Of a stretch of 64,000 bases of DNA, positions 25,382 to 39,510 are shown in pieces; within the stretch, counting starts at the first letter, position 1, and each line of letters opens with the position of its first letter. The notes beneath the pieces are model-generated. The model was not told the DNA's origin. It did no database searches and saw only the letters and a list, made by a program, of their open reading frames with translations. Source of the DNA: Chaetorhynchus papuensis. Lineage: Eukaryota; Chordata; Aves; Passeriformes; Rhipiduridae. A program made the position numbers and the translations under genes. The stretch is from positions 248,001 through 312,000 of the forward strand of contig VWYX01000409.1 of the NCBI GenBank assembly GCA_013396525.1, read 5' to 3'.

Positions 25382-26378
25382 GTTCTGCAGCCCACGCATT
25401 TTCTCCCAAGGTTGTTTCTGCTTCTCCAAACAAATAAAAACATCTTTAGGTCTTATGATATGATAGATTAGTTCTTTACAATTTTTGTTATTGCTCCTAA
25501 GTGCATTGTTTATCAATCAGCACTGCTCATGCTGTATTTTGTTAATTGCTTTAATTTGGGGAGTTTTTAGGAAAAAGATAAAACTAAGTGCATTCTAGTT
25601 AGATTTCTAGACTTGCATTACAGTAATGTAGGGATATTGATGGCATTTTAATCGAAATGAAGATATTGCATAAAAATGCTCATAAATATGTAAATGTAAT
25701 TTATATTTTTTATCTCTAGTCATAGCCATAAATATCTGAACAGAGAACAATGGACTCCTAAGTGTCTCCTAAGCATTCCCTGTCTTTTCACACTAGTATA
25801 AATGATCATCACCGTTCCTGATAGCATACCAATATATATAGAAAGGCATACTATGATATCTGCAGAGATTTATGACTTCAGAGCAGCAAGGTGATTGCCA
25901 CAAATCAGTGTGACAAAGAAGTAAACCTTTCAGAACTAATCATGTAAGGTCAGCAGTGCTGTAAACCATTTCCAGAATTTCAACGAAGCAGTGATGTAGC
26001 AAATGTAACCTGAGGGGTGTATTTTGACTTGCAGATACACATAAATCGATGCATACGTGTTTATATATACATATGCATTTATATGCATGAACGTATATTT
26101 TCATAGAAAATAGTGAAAATATGTATTTTCATACAATTTTTGTATTATTTCTGGTAGATAAATTTGAGTTGTCTGATAATTAAACGTTAGATTTTGAGGC
26201 AAAAATTCTGTGCTAGTTTACATGTATTTTGGAAGTTACAATTCACAACGTTTGCAAAGTTCAGTTCTTTACATTGCTTAGCTTGAGGTTGTAGAACAAC
26301 AGTAATAATAAAAGAAAACAGCCAGTTGAGGGTGATTATGTATTAGAATAGTTAAACCAAAAATTAAAATACAGCTCA

Positions 26379-26404
26379 GGTTTGTTTGGTTTTGGTTTTT
26401 TTTA
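26379..26404. repeat. T/G-rich low-complexity tract (short)
   Basis: GGTTTGTTTGGTTTTGGTTT followed by a T run. Confidence 0.8.
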
Positions 26405-27645
26405 AACCCTTGCATGGCTTTTTGTAAGATCTTTTTCTCAGAAACTTTGCATGCATTGGGTGACATGAATGAGGGAGTGAATTAAGTCAAATTCATATAT
26501 TTGCCTATGCATGCTTTGAAATTTGCTTTACTCCTTTCTGTACTGTTATGTATTCAGCTGTGATGCTGTGTAACAGCGGTCAAGACTTTAAGACCTTCAT
26601 AATTAACGAAAAATGCCCAAATCAAAACACGTCCACAGAAGTGACTTTTCAGCACCAATGAACATAATCTCATCAGTATTCAGTGATTGCTTGGTATGCC
26701 CAAAAATTGCCATTCAATCAGAAACTGCCCTGGAGGCACAGGAATTGTAGGATGAGTCAGAAATACTCACAGGCCCCACTCATCTATGAGCATTAACACT
26801 CCCTTGTTTCACAAGTGCGCATGCATATTGAATGCACAGCTGAAACTATGTATACTGAACTAGGTTTGACACTATGATCTGTGTTATATTTGGAGGTCTC
26901 TTGCTCAGCTGCACAGTGCCTTCAAGAAGTCCTCAGCTTTCCCTTTGGAGCTGAACAGCCCAGTGAGGAAAGTACCCAATATCCATAAGGAATTCAGCCC
27001 TGCTATAGTTCTGTCTTTTACCAAAAGCATAGAACCTATTTTATAATCTCCTGTGGTGGAAGATAAGAAGTAGATGATGCCTTACTGCTTTTCTCATTGC
27101 TCTGTCTAAGCAGTAAAGAAAGGTCTCTTCGTCCTTTTCAAGTCTAACACTTAACGAGCAAACAGTTCTCTAATATGGCCCTGGAAACATCAATTCACAG
27201 CTGAGAGAATTCTCAGGAGGAGTTTCTTATTTGGCACTTACAGTATGAAATCCAGCACTCCTTTATGTCTTTGCTCTTATGTATGGATCTTCATCTTTCC
27301 TTTCCGAAAGTTTGGAATTTGTGCTGCCATTTTCAGCAAGGCACAGTTCACCTCATGCCTGCCCTGAGATCTGAGGGTTCCAGAGCCCATTATTAAGTGA
27401 TATTCTGTGGGATCACCTGTCTTTTGTTTGTGCACTGTTAGCATGGGAAAACTCCTGCTGGTCTCCACTTCCCTCCCCCTCCTTGTGGGATTGTCTGTAA
27501 GCTGAACACCAGCGCCTTTGCTCTCAAACATTGCATTCAATGCTATTTCCTGAAGTATTTTCTCAGGCTTTGTTCAAGACTGCTTGTATTAAGTGCTGTA
27601 AAGCAGCTGTTGAACTCTCTACTTTATCCTTGCTTTGTGGCACTT

Positions 27646-27780
27646 AGAATCAATTTAGGTTGAAAGGTCATCTGGTCTGCAGGTCGTTTGGACTGAGCTA
27701 CCGCGTAAGTAAAACCCGCTTAAATCTGTTTGCTCAGAGCCTTCCAGTCACATTGAAGTATCTCAAGGATTTCACAGCTC
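27646..27780 (-). repeat. CR1 LINE 3'-region fragment (old)
   Basis: AGAATCAATTTAGGTTGAAA, then GGTCATCTGGTCTGCAGGTC, and later GAAGTATCTCAAGGATTTCA fit in order the reverse complement of the CR1 3' untranslated region. Divergence and gaps make the outer limits approximate. Confidence 0.5.
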
Positions 27781-28563
27781 CAGGATAGATTTGCAGTATG
27801 ATTGTTTGATTTTACTATGGTTTTCTTGTTTAGACTTTTGATTGCGTAGAATAAGCTGCATGAAGTTTTTTGTGGTCTCCAGGGAGGGCAAATACTTGGC
27901 TTTTGCGTAGAAGGGCAGATCTTCCTTTGGACTACCTTGGGCAGATGCTGCCACAGGAGAGAATGGAGAGACTACTTGGGATGTTTCCAAGCCGTCTAGT
28001 TCAGGAAGGTTTAAAAGGGTAGGGGGCAAAATGAAACATGAAAATGGTCGTTTATGGCACTTAATTTGATAAAGCAGAAACTGAAGATGCCACCTGAAAA
28101 TCTCAGACTATTGGAGGTTTTTTTCAGTGCATGTATATTTTAAAGAACATTTCTTAATGCACAAGCTGAGATTTCTTTAACTCGATCTCTATAAAAATGA
28201 ACATTTCCTCTAGCAAAGCACCACACTGAAGACTGCTTGACCTCTCAAGAAAGGGCTATTGGGACAATTTGGGGACAGTATTGTTGCAGATATCTTCTGG
28301 CAGCAGTTAACAATTGTTTCCAGCCTCAGTGATATTACTAGATCTGTTAATGACATGTCAATTTTCAGCCAGCAAGTGGAAGAGAAGGCCAAGTGTCTTC
28401 ATTCAAATGTTGAGGAATGGAGTTCTGTGCTCCTCATTTTCACTTTGACACACTCTGTGACATCTGCTATGAAAAAGTTGTTGCCAGAGCTGTCCCAAAC
28501 CTCCTGTAGTTAGGCAATTGGCTTTTAACCCTTCAAAGTGTAAAATGGAATTTGTGATAACTT

Positions 28564-28632
28564 TGGTTGTGGGGTTTGCTGGTTTTTGTTTGTTTGATGG
28601 CACTTTTTGTTGTTACTTTTTATTTTTTTTCG
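28564..28632. repeat. T/G-rich low-complexity tract
   Basis: TTGGTTGTGGGGTTTGCTGG and following T/G runs with a few other bases. Confidence 0.75.
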
Positions 28633-31600
28633 GTTGGGAATACTGAGGATGACAATGGTAACTTCTTATAAAGAAAAAATTATAAAGGCCAACTTCTGTT
28701 GCAGGGAGGGAAAGCAAGCCCTCCAGAAATATCTGTTATCATCTGCTGGTTGAGAAGTACAACATTTCTTCCTGTTCACAAGACTCCTGTGGCCCACAGA
28801 TTAGAAATGGTGGCATTTCCAAGAAGAGACATTTTGCAGAGGGGAAGATGTGACTTCTTTGATATTGCAGGATTCCTACTATCCAATCTATATAAAATGT
28901 GTTGGATTGGTAGCTATTTCTGCCATGCTTTTCTCCCCCATTTTAGCTGAGGATGAAGCTCTATTTTTTTTTTTTTTTCCCTCAGGGGAAATACCATTTG
29001 TATCATAGTGCCACTGCATCTCATAGCAAAGTACTGCTGTAGTACCCACACGATGCTCTATTCTCTCTCAAAAACTGTCATAAAAGCTGTCATTCTGGTG
29101 GTTCTAGGGGATGACCTTTTGATGAGAGATACCTTCAAACTCTTTTTCTATTTTAGTATTACAATTTTAAGTACTGTAAGTGCCTTGAACTCTACCTCAC
29201 TTGCCTCACAAGCTGGATACAACAGGACTATTTTTTGTAGCCTGTTGGATATCCAGGCGATTTTTGAGTTGTGTCTTTTTCTTGGCTTCTATTGCATTTG
29301 TATCCCAAAGAAACTCTGTTTATTTTTGAGTACCATGGAAAAACAATTTTTTCTTTCAATCATTTCTTCTACAAATGCAGAGGTATATTGTTTCTGCCTT
29401 ACTTTTAAAAGAGGAGACTGCTTCTCCTTCAGAAATACAAGATTAAATTTGGCTTTAACAATGCTACTTAAGGCATACATCTCAGTGCGTAATATAAATC
29501 ATCATAGCATTTGATGCACTGTCTAAAAGCATCTTATCCAGGAGGCAAAGATCACTCTGGACTTTATTCACTTGATTTATTTTGTTTTTTCTCGTTATGT
29601 CAATGAAATTGGTATCAGCTTATTTGAAGCTTAAGTCAGGAGAGGGATCGTGTGAAGAATGTTGTACCAATATACTCTGTTATTGCCTGGATAGTTGTGC
29701 AATTACTCCTGTTATCTTTTCGTTGGGAATCAATTTTTTTTTCTCAAGGCTTCACCAGATCTTCATCATTAGTTGTGTTCTACCCAACCATCTCTTTGAT
29801 TTTACTGCAGCATGTGATAAAGTTTGTTGTGTGTGTTCTACATAAGTATATTTGTAAATGTATAGGTAAAGAATAGGTTTCATTCATTCTATAGTTCTGA
29901 CTGAAAACCGTACAAACTAGGAGAAATTGTGTTGGCCAGAACTTGTCAACAAAATTGAAAGACCTTCTGGGTCTAAACCTACGAGTTTAAGTCCTTTCCT
30001 CAGTATATGTAATTAGCCAAGCATATTTCTCATTCAGAAAATTATCATAGAATCGAGTCAGTAACACAGCAGCTGACCGTGTAAGGAGAAGGATGAAATA
30101 AATGTACACAAAGGAGGCCCAAACACTACTGTTTGTCTTATTTGCATTATATTCATACAGTTCTCAGCTATTCAGTTAGTGGCATCAGTCAGGCATTAGC
30201 TTTGCTGGTTTTTTTTTCTTTTATTTATTGAGGAATAGATAACTCAGGGTGTCATCTGCGAGAATGACACTCTACAACATATTACGGCAAAAATTGCGAA
30301 CAAGTGGAAGTGTATAGATGTTGAAAGTGTGAATCCAATATAGAGCCTAGGGAAACTCCATAAATCAGTAGTTTGGAAGAGCATTTATTTATGGTTATAA
30401 GCTTTCACCCCTGAGACGTGTAGAAATAAAATCCTGCCATATTCCACCTTTACTACAAGGTCATTACAAAAAGCTTGCCAATACTGTTGTAGTAGCATAG
30501 TGGGATCTGAAGCCCGATTGAAATATTTCATCTATTCTACCGCTACTAAAGTATTGGAGCTCTTCTTTGTAAAATCTTATGATGTTCTTATTCAAAATAC
30601 AGTTTCAACTTCTAAAGGTAGAATTTTCATAGGTCACTTTAAGGTATTAAAAGCACCTTTAGTATTTATAAGTGATTGTTCGTTCAGAGAGAACAACAAA
30701 GCCAGTCTGAGCTTAATAACCGTTCCTTTAATGTCTCTTTGGTATTTCCTCCCCTGTAGTTTAGTCACTGCTTCAAGTATATGAAGCCTGAGGTCCAGTG
30801 CTTTCCTCCAAGGATTAGATCTTGTCCACTGGTTAAACTTGTGAGGCTGAAACATACAGATTTCAGTTTTCCTCCATGATTTCTCATGGACGTTAAGGGT
30901 CAAAGTTTTCTCATATTCAGCATTTCTGATGAGGAAGAAGGTGGTGGTGTAGAACAAAATTTCATGCTTGTCTGTGAAGACGGTCCACAGAGAAACAAAA
31001 AAAAAAAAAGAAGAAAAGTTTTGGAAGTGAAAAGTTTTTGAAAATGACCATGTTAAGAGTGCAGAAGGACTGTGAAGGTTTAAATATAAAATTGTGTTGT
31101 GTTCTGTTGAATTTTTTTAATATCCTCTTAAATGCAAAAGTTCACATTCAATCAAAATACTAGATTATTTCAGGGTTGAGTTTTCTATTAGATAACATAA
31201 AACATAATTATGTCAGACTGTCAAAAAATCACGCATATCTGCTTAAGAGTATTTTATATATATGCCAATATATGCCATTTGTCCGAAGAGATTTGGGAGA
31301 CAAAGCAGCTGCCTGTGTTCTAGGTGTTTTTTTAGAAGATTCACAAAATATGTTACTGTCCCTTTTTTTTTTTTCCCCGCTTACAAACTCCAGCTGATTC
31401 TCAGGGAAAAAAGCTGGAATCATGATGATAATAGTGCTTAACAAAGTTGCTGACTGCCCTTTACCCTTTGTAATTATACTTGGGAAATACGTGTCCCTAA
31501 TATCTGTAAGAACTTTTCAGGATTGAGAGAACTGAGATTTCCACACGATGTTGTGTGTGTACAGTCCAAACATTCACCATTGTAGTTCCTGCCAGAACTC

Positions 31601-33888
31601 TTCTGCCATTCAAGGTCCCGAGTCTTGCAAGGAGACAGAAAACATGAATTAGCTTTTCATTTTTTAGATGGAGAAGTGCTGGAAGCAGCAGTTTGACAAG
31701 CCTGTGTGTCCTCTTTACTGCTTTTTAATGTGTTTTATTATATTTTCCAGAGCAGATGCAAAAAACCCACTGTTAACAGTTGTGGTATTATAACACACTC
31801 ACTGAAGTTGAAGGTCATTATGGAATAGAGCTGCTCTAACAGCACAGAAATAGCAAAGGAAAGCACAAAGCCCCCCTGAAATGAGATCTGTGGGGTCAGG
31901 CTGTTGGCTGTCAACATGTGCTTTTTATTTGAGAGGCATCTACACTGGGCCAACATGTCAGTCATTTATTGACTAAATGGTTTTTTAGCTAGTATAGAAG
32001 AATTTGGGATGGAATAAGGACAATGTTTTTTTTCACGCTTGTGAAGTGCGGCACAGCTGTTGGAGAGGAACTCTAGGGAGGATATTCCGTTCTGAGGTGG
32101 ACCTGGTTATCATTGACTAAAGCATTTTGTCAGTTCTTATTCCCCAACTTTCAGATAAGCCACCCTTCCCTCCACGATGGTTAATACGAGTTCTGATTGC
32201 TTTTTTTCTTCTTTTTTCCCCAATTTGTCTGCACTCATATGGGTGTTAAGCATGTGAGACTGTCAAAAGCAGTGTATTAGGAGAGCTTGCCGTACTTGAA
32301 TAGAACTCTGCTGGAAATATGGTTGCTTTATTTGCTATTTGAATGAATGTACTGCTGTAAATCTGATCATGGTTTTGAGCATTGAGCCCTTATGACCATC
32401 TGCAAAGAATTTCCAAAGGCATGGCATTGCATTTCAGACACATATTGCTGTGTGCTGGCTCAATTAAGTAATTTGTCAGATTCCAGTCAGACAAAACACT
32501 TTGCTTCAGAGTCTAGACTGTTGATTTAGGCACAATCTAAAGGATATAGTGAGTTCCCAGGATGTGTTCATCATATTTGATATGTCCTGTGGAATTGCTG
32601 GGCATGAGTGCCTAATATCTGGCAGTTGGTTGGAGCTGCTGCTCCGAGGCAGGTTGTCAACTTCTTTGTCCCAAATATCTAAATTTCTCAACTTCTATGG
32701 ACGTTTGGGTTTTTTTTTTTCGAAAGTTCTTATAGAGAAAAGGGATCTGATAATAAATACAGGAGAAAAGAAAACAGTTGGTGTACAGGTTAAACCCATG
32801 GTCACTGATTTTTATTTTTCCATGGATAGTTATAGACACTTTTGAAAATACAGACTTTTCTTTTAGGCTTGGTTTTGTTCCAGTGTGCTTTTATAACCAA
32901 AGGAAGTGGAAGAAGTGTTTTAAATATAGGATTTTTTTTTTTTCCTCAAAAGCCCTTTTGAAAACCGGAGGACTTATACTGATTCTCCACATTAGGTCAG
33001 ATCTCAAGATTTGTTCCTTAAATCTCTGTATGAGATCAGATCTTCCGAGAATTTATTTTACTTTAGTGGTCAGTGAAACACAGAGTGTTTAAATGGCTGA
33101 GGATTCACCATCCCTGCTACCATTTGTGGTTTTATATTAATTCTAACTTTGTTTCTTGGTTGAGGCATATAGGCCTAAATTAGCTAAGACTTTTTCGTGT
33201 GTGCTGTTGCAGTTTCATAGGGATCTCTAGTTCTTTGTAAGTAAGCATTATGCTCAGCATTCCTCTGGGATTCTTTCAAGGGCTAATAACTTCAAGGTCT
33301 TCCTCACATTTTAATTATGGGCTGCATATAAAGAAAAGGTAGTGGAAAACACTTGAGCAGAGTGCTTTGGAGGGATTTTTGTTCCTGTGCTGTTCATACA
33401 CTACAATTTCAAAAAATCTGGTGTGATTAGAGATGGTCACGGGATGATTTGTGTTGATCTGTTGACCACAAGGTCTGGTGAGTCATTAGAGATGGAGAGA
33501 AATAAATACTCAGTGTTTGTCTACCATGCACCTTAAGTTGTTGATTCTGAATTAACATCCTCAATCACTACTCATTCCAGTGCAGAACACCCAACTGCTT
33601 TCTTAAGCTGATAGAGTGAAGTTCATCTCTCATAAAAACTAGCTAGCAACAACACGCTGTCTTTGTGCAGCTTCTCAGCTCATGCAGAAGTACCAGAGCG
33701 CAGGAGTGTTGCAAATAATGGCAGATTTCAGAAGGAACCTCTGCCATTTATGTTTTGGAAGCTGTTTCCAGCTCCCAGAAAGCTAAACAGATGAATAAGT
33801 CTGTTCCTGTTCTTCGCAGATTGAGGCAACTCAAAGTATGTCAGTATCAGCACCCCGGGAAAGAAAAAAAATCTCAGGTTTTCCTTTT

Positions 33889-33930
33889 TAGGGTCCTGAT
33901 TCTCTGAGTCTGTGATTCTGTGAAATCAGA
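33889..33930 (+). repeat. Possible CR1 3'-terminal octamer remnant
   Basis: GGGTCCTGATTCTCTGAGTC, then TGTGATTCTGTGA, resembles the terminal octamer repeats of a CR1 3' end in sense orientation. It is too short to be sure; a simple repeat would look similar. Confidence 0.3.
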
Positions 33931-35290
33931 TCTCAAAGCAAAATAGATTAGCTGATAATTAGTAAGATTTAGTAATTAAAAAAAACACCCAAGACACTGT
34001 AAATGCTGGATCTTTTCATTTCTCATTTCAGCGTTCTGTTCATGGGCTCCCCAGGGACGTACTGGCTAAAAGTCATGATTCCAACTTGACAGTCTTCTAA
34101 GCTTAAAGAATATGATAAAAATCTTTAAAATGCTGTAACTTGGCAAAAATCCTTCAAAGGGAAATGAGCAAGAGAATTAAGGATTCAAAATAAAACAGAG
34201 CGTAGCTGTCGGGTGGGAGGGAAACACTGGAAAGAGGGCAGTGGGAAGGAACAGTGCAGTCGGCCTTTGCAGCAGCCAGCAGTGGATGTTCTTCCTAGGT
34301 TTTGCAGGTCCCCATGTGTCTTACAGAAGTCACTGTCAGTTTGCCAAATTTTGGCTTTCCTCATTGTGCCGGTTTAAATGGTGCAAGCAAAGGTGAGACT
34401 ATAAACTCCTGGTTTATTTAAGTACCTGTGCACGTAGAATGCATCCAACTGGTTTCCCACAGATTCGCTCTTCTTTTGTTAACTGTTCCTGAGAATACTG
34501 CAGCCCTTTTTTTCTTTTGTGAGGGGTGACTTTCCTATTTGTGTGTCTTTTCTAATAGTTATTCTTATTTCTATACGCATACATTATATGTGCTGTGGGT
34601 AGGTGTGTCAGGAGAAAAAGGATTTATTTCATTTGGACGTAGAAGCAAATCTGTGTAGCTGTAAGTTTTTCGAGGTAGAAATTTTTTTGCTTTTTGTGTA
34701 GTTCCCCTTTTCATTCAAAATGTCTGTCACTGGAAATCCCTTTCTTTCATTACTTTATTTCCTTCAGAAGTAGCTGTTTTCATTTGTTTTGGGGAGTAGT
34801 ATTTATTCTGTTTATTCATTTCCGGAAATGCAAAGTGTGTCAGCTAATGCTTCCCAAGTAGCAGCTCAGAAATGAAGGGAGAATATCAATCCCTGCATTA
34901 ATGTCCATTTGCATTTTAGGAATTTACAAGTGTATAAAACTAATGAGCTAATAACTCAACGTTATTTTCAGATAATGTTATGTACAGAAATGAATAGAAT
35001 GAATGGGCTTCCCTCCCGTGGTTGGGCTTCTCTTACAGAATTTAATTTTTGTAATGATTATCGTAATGGACTACCCATCCTGCTCCAACAATAAATATTC
35101 CCCAGAAAGCAGGCTAATAAAAATGCTTTTCCAGAGCAGACATAATAGAATTCCCTTGATCTTTGGCTTTTTCTCTCTTCAAAAGCTCAGGAGGAAAAGT
35201 AGTCCTTGGAGCTCTGTTGAGATAAGTTTCTGGGGTTTGGGACACTAGCAAGGTCTAGTGTCAGGGAGATGTGCTTCCAAGGTACTCTTC

Positions 35291-35445
35291 CCAGTGAAGT
35301 GTTTCTCCCTAATATCTGATCTAAACCTAATCTCTTTCAATTTGAAGGCATTCCCCCTTGTTCTGTCACTACATGCTCTTGTAAACAGTTCTCCTGTATT
35401 CAGCTGCCATCTTGATCTGATCTAAATATCTTTCAAAGTGTATCC
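35291..35445 (-). repeat. CR1 LINE internal 3'-region fragment
   Basis: CCAGTGAAGTGTTTCTCCCT, then AATATCTGATCTAAACCTAA, then TTTGAAGGCATTCCCCCTTG and TTCTGTCACTACATGCTCTT, follow the reverse complement of the CR1 segment upstream of the 3' end in correct order. The 3' terminus itself is missing, so this is an internal remnant. Confidence 0.75.
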
Positions 35446-35825
35446 AGTCATTGTGTAGGTTAGTGACAACTATTTTAATAACTTTACATTTTAAAAAATA
35501 AATTCTACTTTCTTTAGTGCTTCTGTGAAGAGCAAAGCATTATTTCCCGTGACAATTCCTCAAAATAAGATGTCGTATCAGAGATTTTGGCTTTAAAGCT
35601 GTCAGTCTTACCTGAAAAATGTTAACATGTTTTGCAAAAGATGTGAATTTGGTTGAGTTTTTGAGGTACAGTATTCAAGCCTGTTGGCTATTTTTAAAAA
35701 GCAAATTTTGCATGGTATTCAGGGACATGAGCAGCTGTAAGAGGTACTCTTGGTCATCAAGACCAGTCTCAATAGGTATCACATATTTCCTCCCTGTCTT
35801 CATTCTTCTGAAAAGCTGTGGACTT

Positions 35826-35889
35826 GTGGTTTTTTGGTGGATTTGTTGATTTCTGTTCGGTTTTGGTTGGTTGATTTGGTTTTGGTCTG
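35826..35889. repeat. T/G-rich low-complexity tract
   Basis: GGTTTTTTGGTGGATTTGTT followed by repeated TTGG units (around 35860-35885). Confidence 0.8.
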
Positions 35890-38800
35890 TCTTCCTACTC
35901 AGCTGGTTATTTCATTAGGGAAATTCTGAACCCTTCCCTTACAATTGGCAGGGGTACTCCTTTAATTTCCAGAAGCAGCATATTCACATAACTTTTTTCT
36001 TTTGTCAAGATTATCTTTAATTATAAACATCTCCCGTGTAATTTTTTTATCTCTGTGAGTAATACGCGTAACTATCATTTTTTCTCTCAGTCTTCATTTT
36101 GGTAGACAGCCAGATATTTTTCAGTCTCTTCTCTTTCCAGAATGATATTTTTCCAGTGTGTCATGGAATTGGCTGCTGTTGACTGAAGTGAGCAAAAATA
36201 GTCTGAAGTGTTTTACCTGGGATTCACCCCATCTTTTCTATCCAGCCTTCCTACATCTACCAGAAATACTTCAGCTGTCTTATAAATGCTTCCTTTGAAG
36301 CTGCTTCATATTGGTCATTCATACTCATCCAGTGATAAATTAGAAAATGTGTCTTCTTCCTGCTCGGTTGTTCTCAGCTAATGAGATTCTAGGGTATAGC
36401 TGAAGTTTCAATTTTTAATCCCCAAGTGCATGGGGATTTTTTCCTCATTTCTATTACTGCACTCCTAAAGGATGTCCAGCACTTTCTGTGAGATGTATCA
36501 GCCCTCTTCTGTTTGAATGATACTTTTATATTTCACCTCTTCCTGGTCATTTCCAGGGAACAAATTCACTTATCCTTCCCAATCTACACAAGGTGACTTG
36601 GTGGTGCATTTGTTAACTGGAGTTTTTTAGTCAAGATTGATATTTAGCAACTGTAATGCTGTTTAGTGGTGGTAAAAAGGCAAGCAGTGAGATACAAAAA
36701 AATTAATGATTTCTAATGTCTCATAAATTATACCTGTACTATATAGATAATAATTTCCTGATAGGTGATTTTTTGCATTTTTCTTATCATAATTTTCTGC
36801 TGGTCATTTTTTCATTAACTTTGTAGTCATGTTGTTACTTCATCTGTAGCCTAAGTGCATACAATAACTGTGCTGTGTACAAGCAGAATTGTACTGGGCC
36901 TAGCTGTGTATCCTTAAAATACTTTATTGGACGTTTCCTGGGTTTTGCAACATTTTGCATTTAATTCCTGAAGTGCCTTATGTCTATCTTCCATAGCATT
37001 CCAATCTGCTGCAGATGCTGTAAATCCTATTCCATAATTCCTTTGTTTGCTTGTTGGTCACACTCTCTAGCTTATCAGCACCTTATTGATGGACTTTAAA
37101 ATTATTATATATTTTTCTCTTTTTTTTTTTTTCTTTTTTCTCCCCAGGCATTCATGGCATTATTTTACATTATAAAAGCTTTCCCTTGGGAATTCTTGAT
37201 ATTCAGGCATGCTCCTTGTTCTTGCAGTGATCCATGACAGCCAGGGAATGATTTTTTTTTTTTTTTCCTCTTTGAATATGTGCAGCATCACTCAGTACCA
37301 GACTTGCTGCTCCTGTAGAGGCACAACTTGTTACTCTGTCAGCAGCTCGGTGTAGCGTCGTGGGGAGCTCAACACCTGTTCTAGTGACCAGCAGAGATTA
37401 ACATTTTCTATGTCAGGTCATTTACTTGGCCTGTCAGGGTGCAAGATTATGGCTAAAAGGGTATATTGACTTGAAAATGTAAGTTTTTGAATTATGGAAC
37501 AAAAGTTGCAAAAGTATAAAGCATAATATAGTATTGAGTTACAATATAAATGTAACAGAGTCTATCTGCGTCCCTCATTGGCAATAAAGGAATCCTTTAT
37601 GATCTTGTCATAGGGTTTCTCCTGATTAGATTGGCTTTCAGATGCCTTCTCCATGCTTGGGCCAGAAAAGAGGCTTTTTAATGCCTTAGAATTTTACTTG
37701 TTGTTTGTTTCTTCTCTAATATCTCAAGTTACTTCCTAGGAAAACAGATTCTGTGTTTTCCTGTTTTTTCATGAGACGGGGTTGTCCTAACCCTTTCCCT
37801 TCTGGATTCTGGTCAAAGCCTGTTACAGAAAAGAAGGTGAAACAAGAGGTTGGTATACTTGAGGCCTCTGTGAAGGGTGATGGCAGGAAGGAGCTCCTGA
37901 AAGGAGGATGATGGCACTGAACTAAGTGGGAAAGCATTTTTAATTAAATGCTATTAGAAATTTTACATAGCAGTTAAACTAAACCATATTTCTAGTGCCC
38001 AGATCTTCCAGCCTTCCATAGTGATTTGAATTTCAGATTTTTTTCTTCTGGTAAGCCATCCCCGGCCTCCCACTGGCCAAGGATTTTTTTTTGTGGGCTT
38101 TTTTTCCACTTTCAGTGTTCTGTCACTTGTGTCATTCAAGTATTAAGGCCTTGTGGCTAAAGAGGTCTCTGTCATGGAACTTGCTGGGCTGGTCATGGCA
38201 AATTATGTTACATACGCGCTGTTTCCCTGTTTCTCTCTGCTTTGTTTCCTTGGGTGTGTGATGTGAGCTTCTGTTAGATATAAATTCTGTATCCTGGGGG
38301 AGCATAATAGAAAAACACAAAACGCCAGTCAATCTGAAACATTTCAAAGCCATGCTTAAGATGTGCGTGGGAGAAGTGGGGATTCTTAGAGGAGGAACTG
38401 CTGTGCTGGAGGAGAGATCTGGGCTAGTGTCAGGAGGATGCCAAGTAAAGGTCTGACAAGGCTTCTCAACTAGTGGCTTGTGATTGAAATTAGCCATTTA
38501 GACTTAAACCTGTAGAGTTTTGTGTTTCAGCCGTTGCTGTTCCCTCATCTACAGTATGGTAATGTAGTCATTAGGCTTTGTGTGGCTGTGGGATGTGTTA
38601 CAGTGTGAAGTCAGATTGTAGCATGAAAGTTCACTGAAGTAGGTTTGCTTTTTCTCTAAATCAGTGTGAAACTAAGCAGAATTTTTTTGGATCCTGATCT
38701 CTGTGAGCCTCCAAAATGCACAGATGCTGCCTTTGATACCTTTAGATTCATTCTTGAACGGCAGCTGAGTGATACTTGGGCAGCCCAGGAAGCCTAGAAA

Positions 38801-39510
38801 ATTGATATGGAAGAGAAGCTGTACCTCCAACTTATTTTATTTTCCATTGATTTAAATTTTCTATCAAAAAGTAATGATCATGGTGTTTTCTAGTGGGGAT
38901 TGACATCTATTTTTCTTAGAATAAAGGGCAAAAATGACATTTGGATTCCAGGAGAAATGTCATTTAGCTGTGTCAAAGAAAGTATCTGGGACTCTAATGA
39001 CCTACTTTCCTGTTAAGTCTCTAGGCCATTGCTGAAGTTAGGAGCATAGGGAAAATACATTTCATCTTCAAAGACTTCAAGATGAGGTTTATAACTTTCT
39101 TAAAGAGAAAAAAAATGAATCCTCTCTCCTGAATTGAGACAGATAAAGTTTCAGCCCAAGATGGATATTTTTCCCTGAAGATTTGAAAACTCAACCACCT
39201 CCTTTAAATGAGAAGTTAGAAAAAATGCACTGTGTTAAACCAGTATATTCAGTTTTAAAAGAAGGTGAAAATTATATACTTTTACTTCTGTATAGGTCTA
39301 AATAAATAGAAAAGGCTTTGGATAACACAAATAGCACAAGGACTGAAAAATACTTCCATATATCCATGGGTCCTAAGGGTACTGACAGATGAAGTTGCTA
39401 AGTCATTATACTTTAGAAGTCGTGGCAAGGTGGTGAAGTTCCCACTGACTGCAAAAAAAAGGAAATACAACCCTCATTTTGAAAAAAAAGGAAGACTCAT
39501 TAGGCTTTAA

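Noticed and set aside
29008..29514. Plus-strand frame of 168 codons, hydrophobic and Cys-rich
   Set aside because: No recognisable domain, no splice support, and hydrophobic composition expected from T-rich sequence. One frame of this length is plausible by chance in 64 kb.
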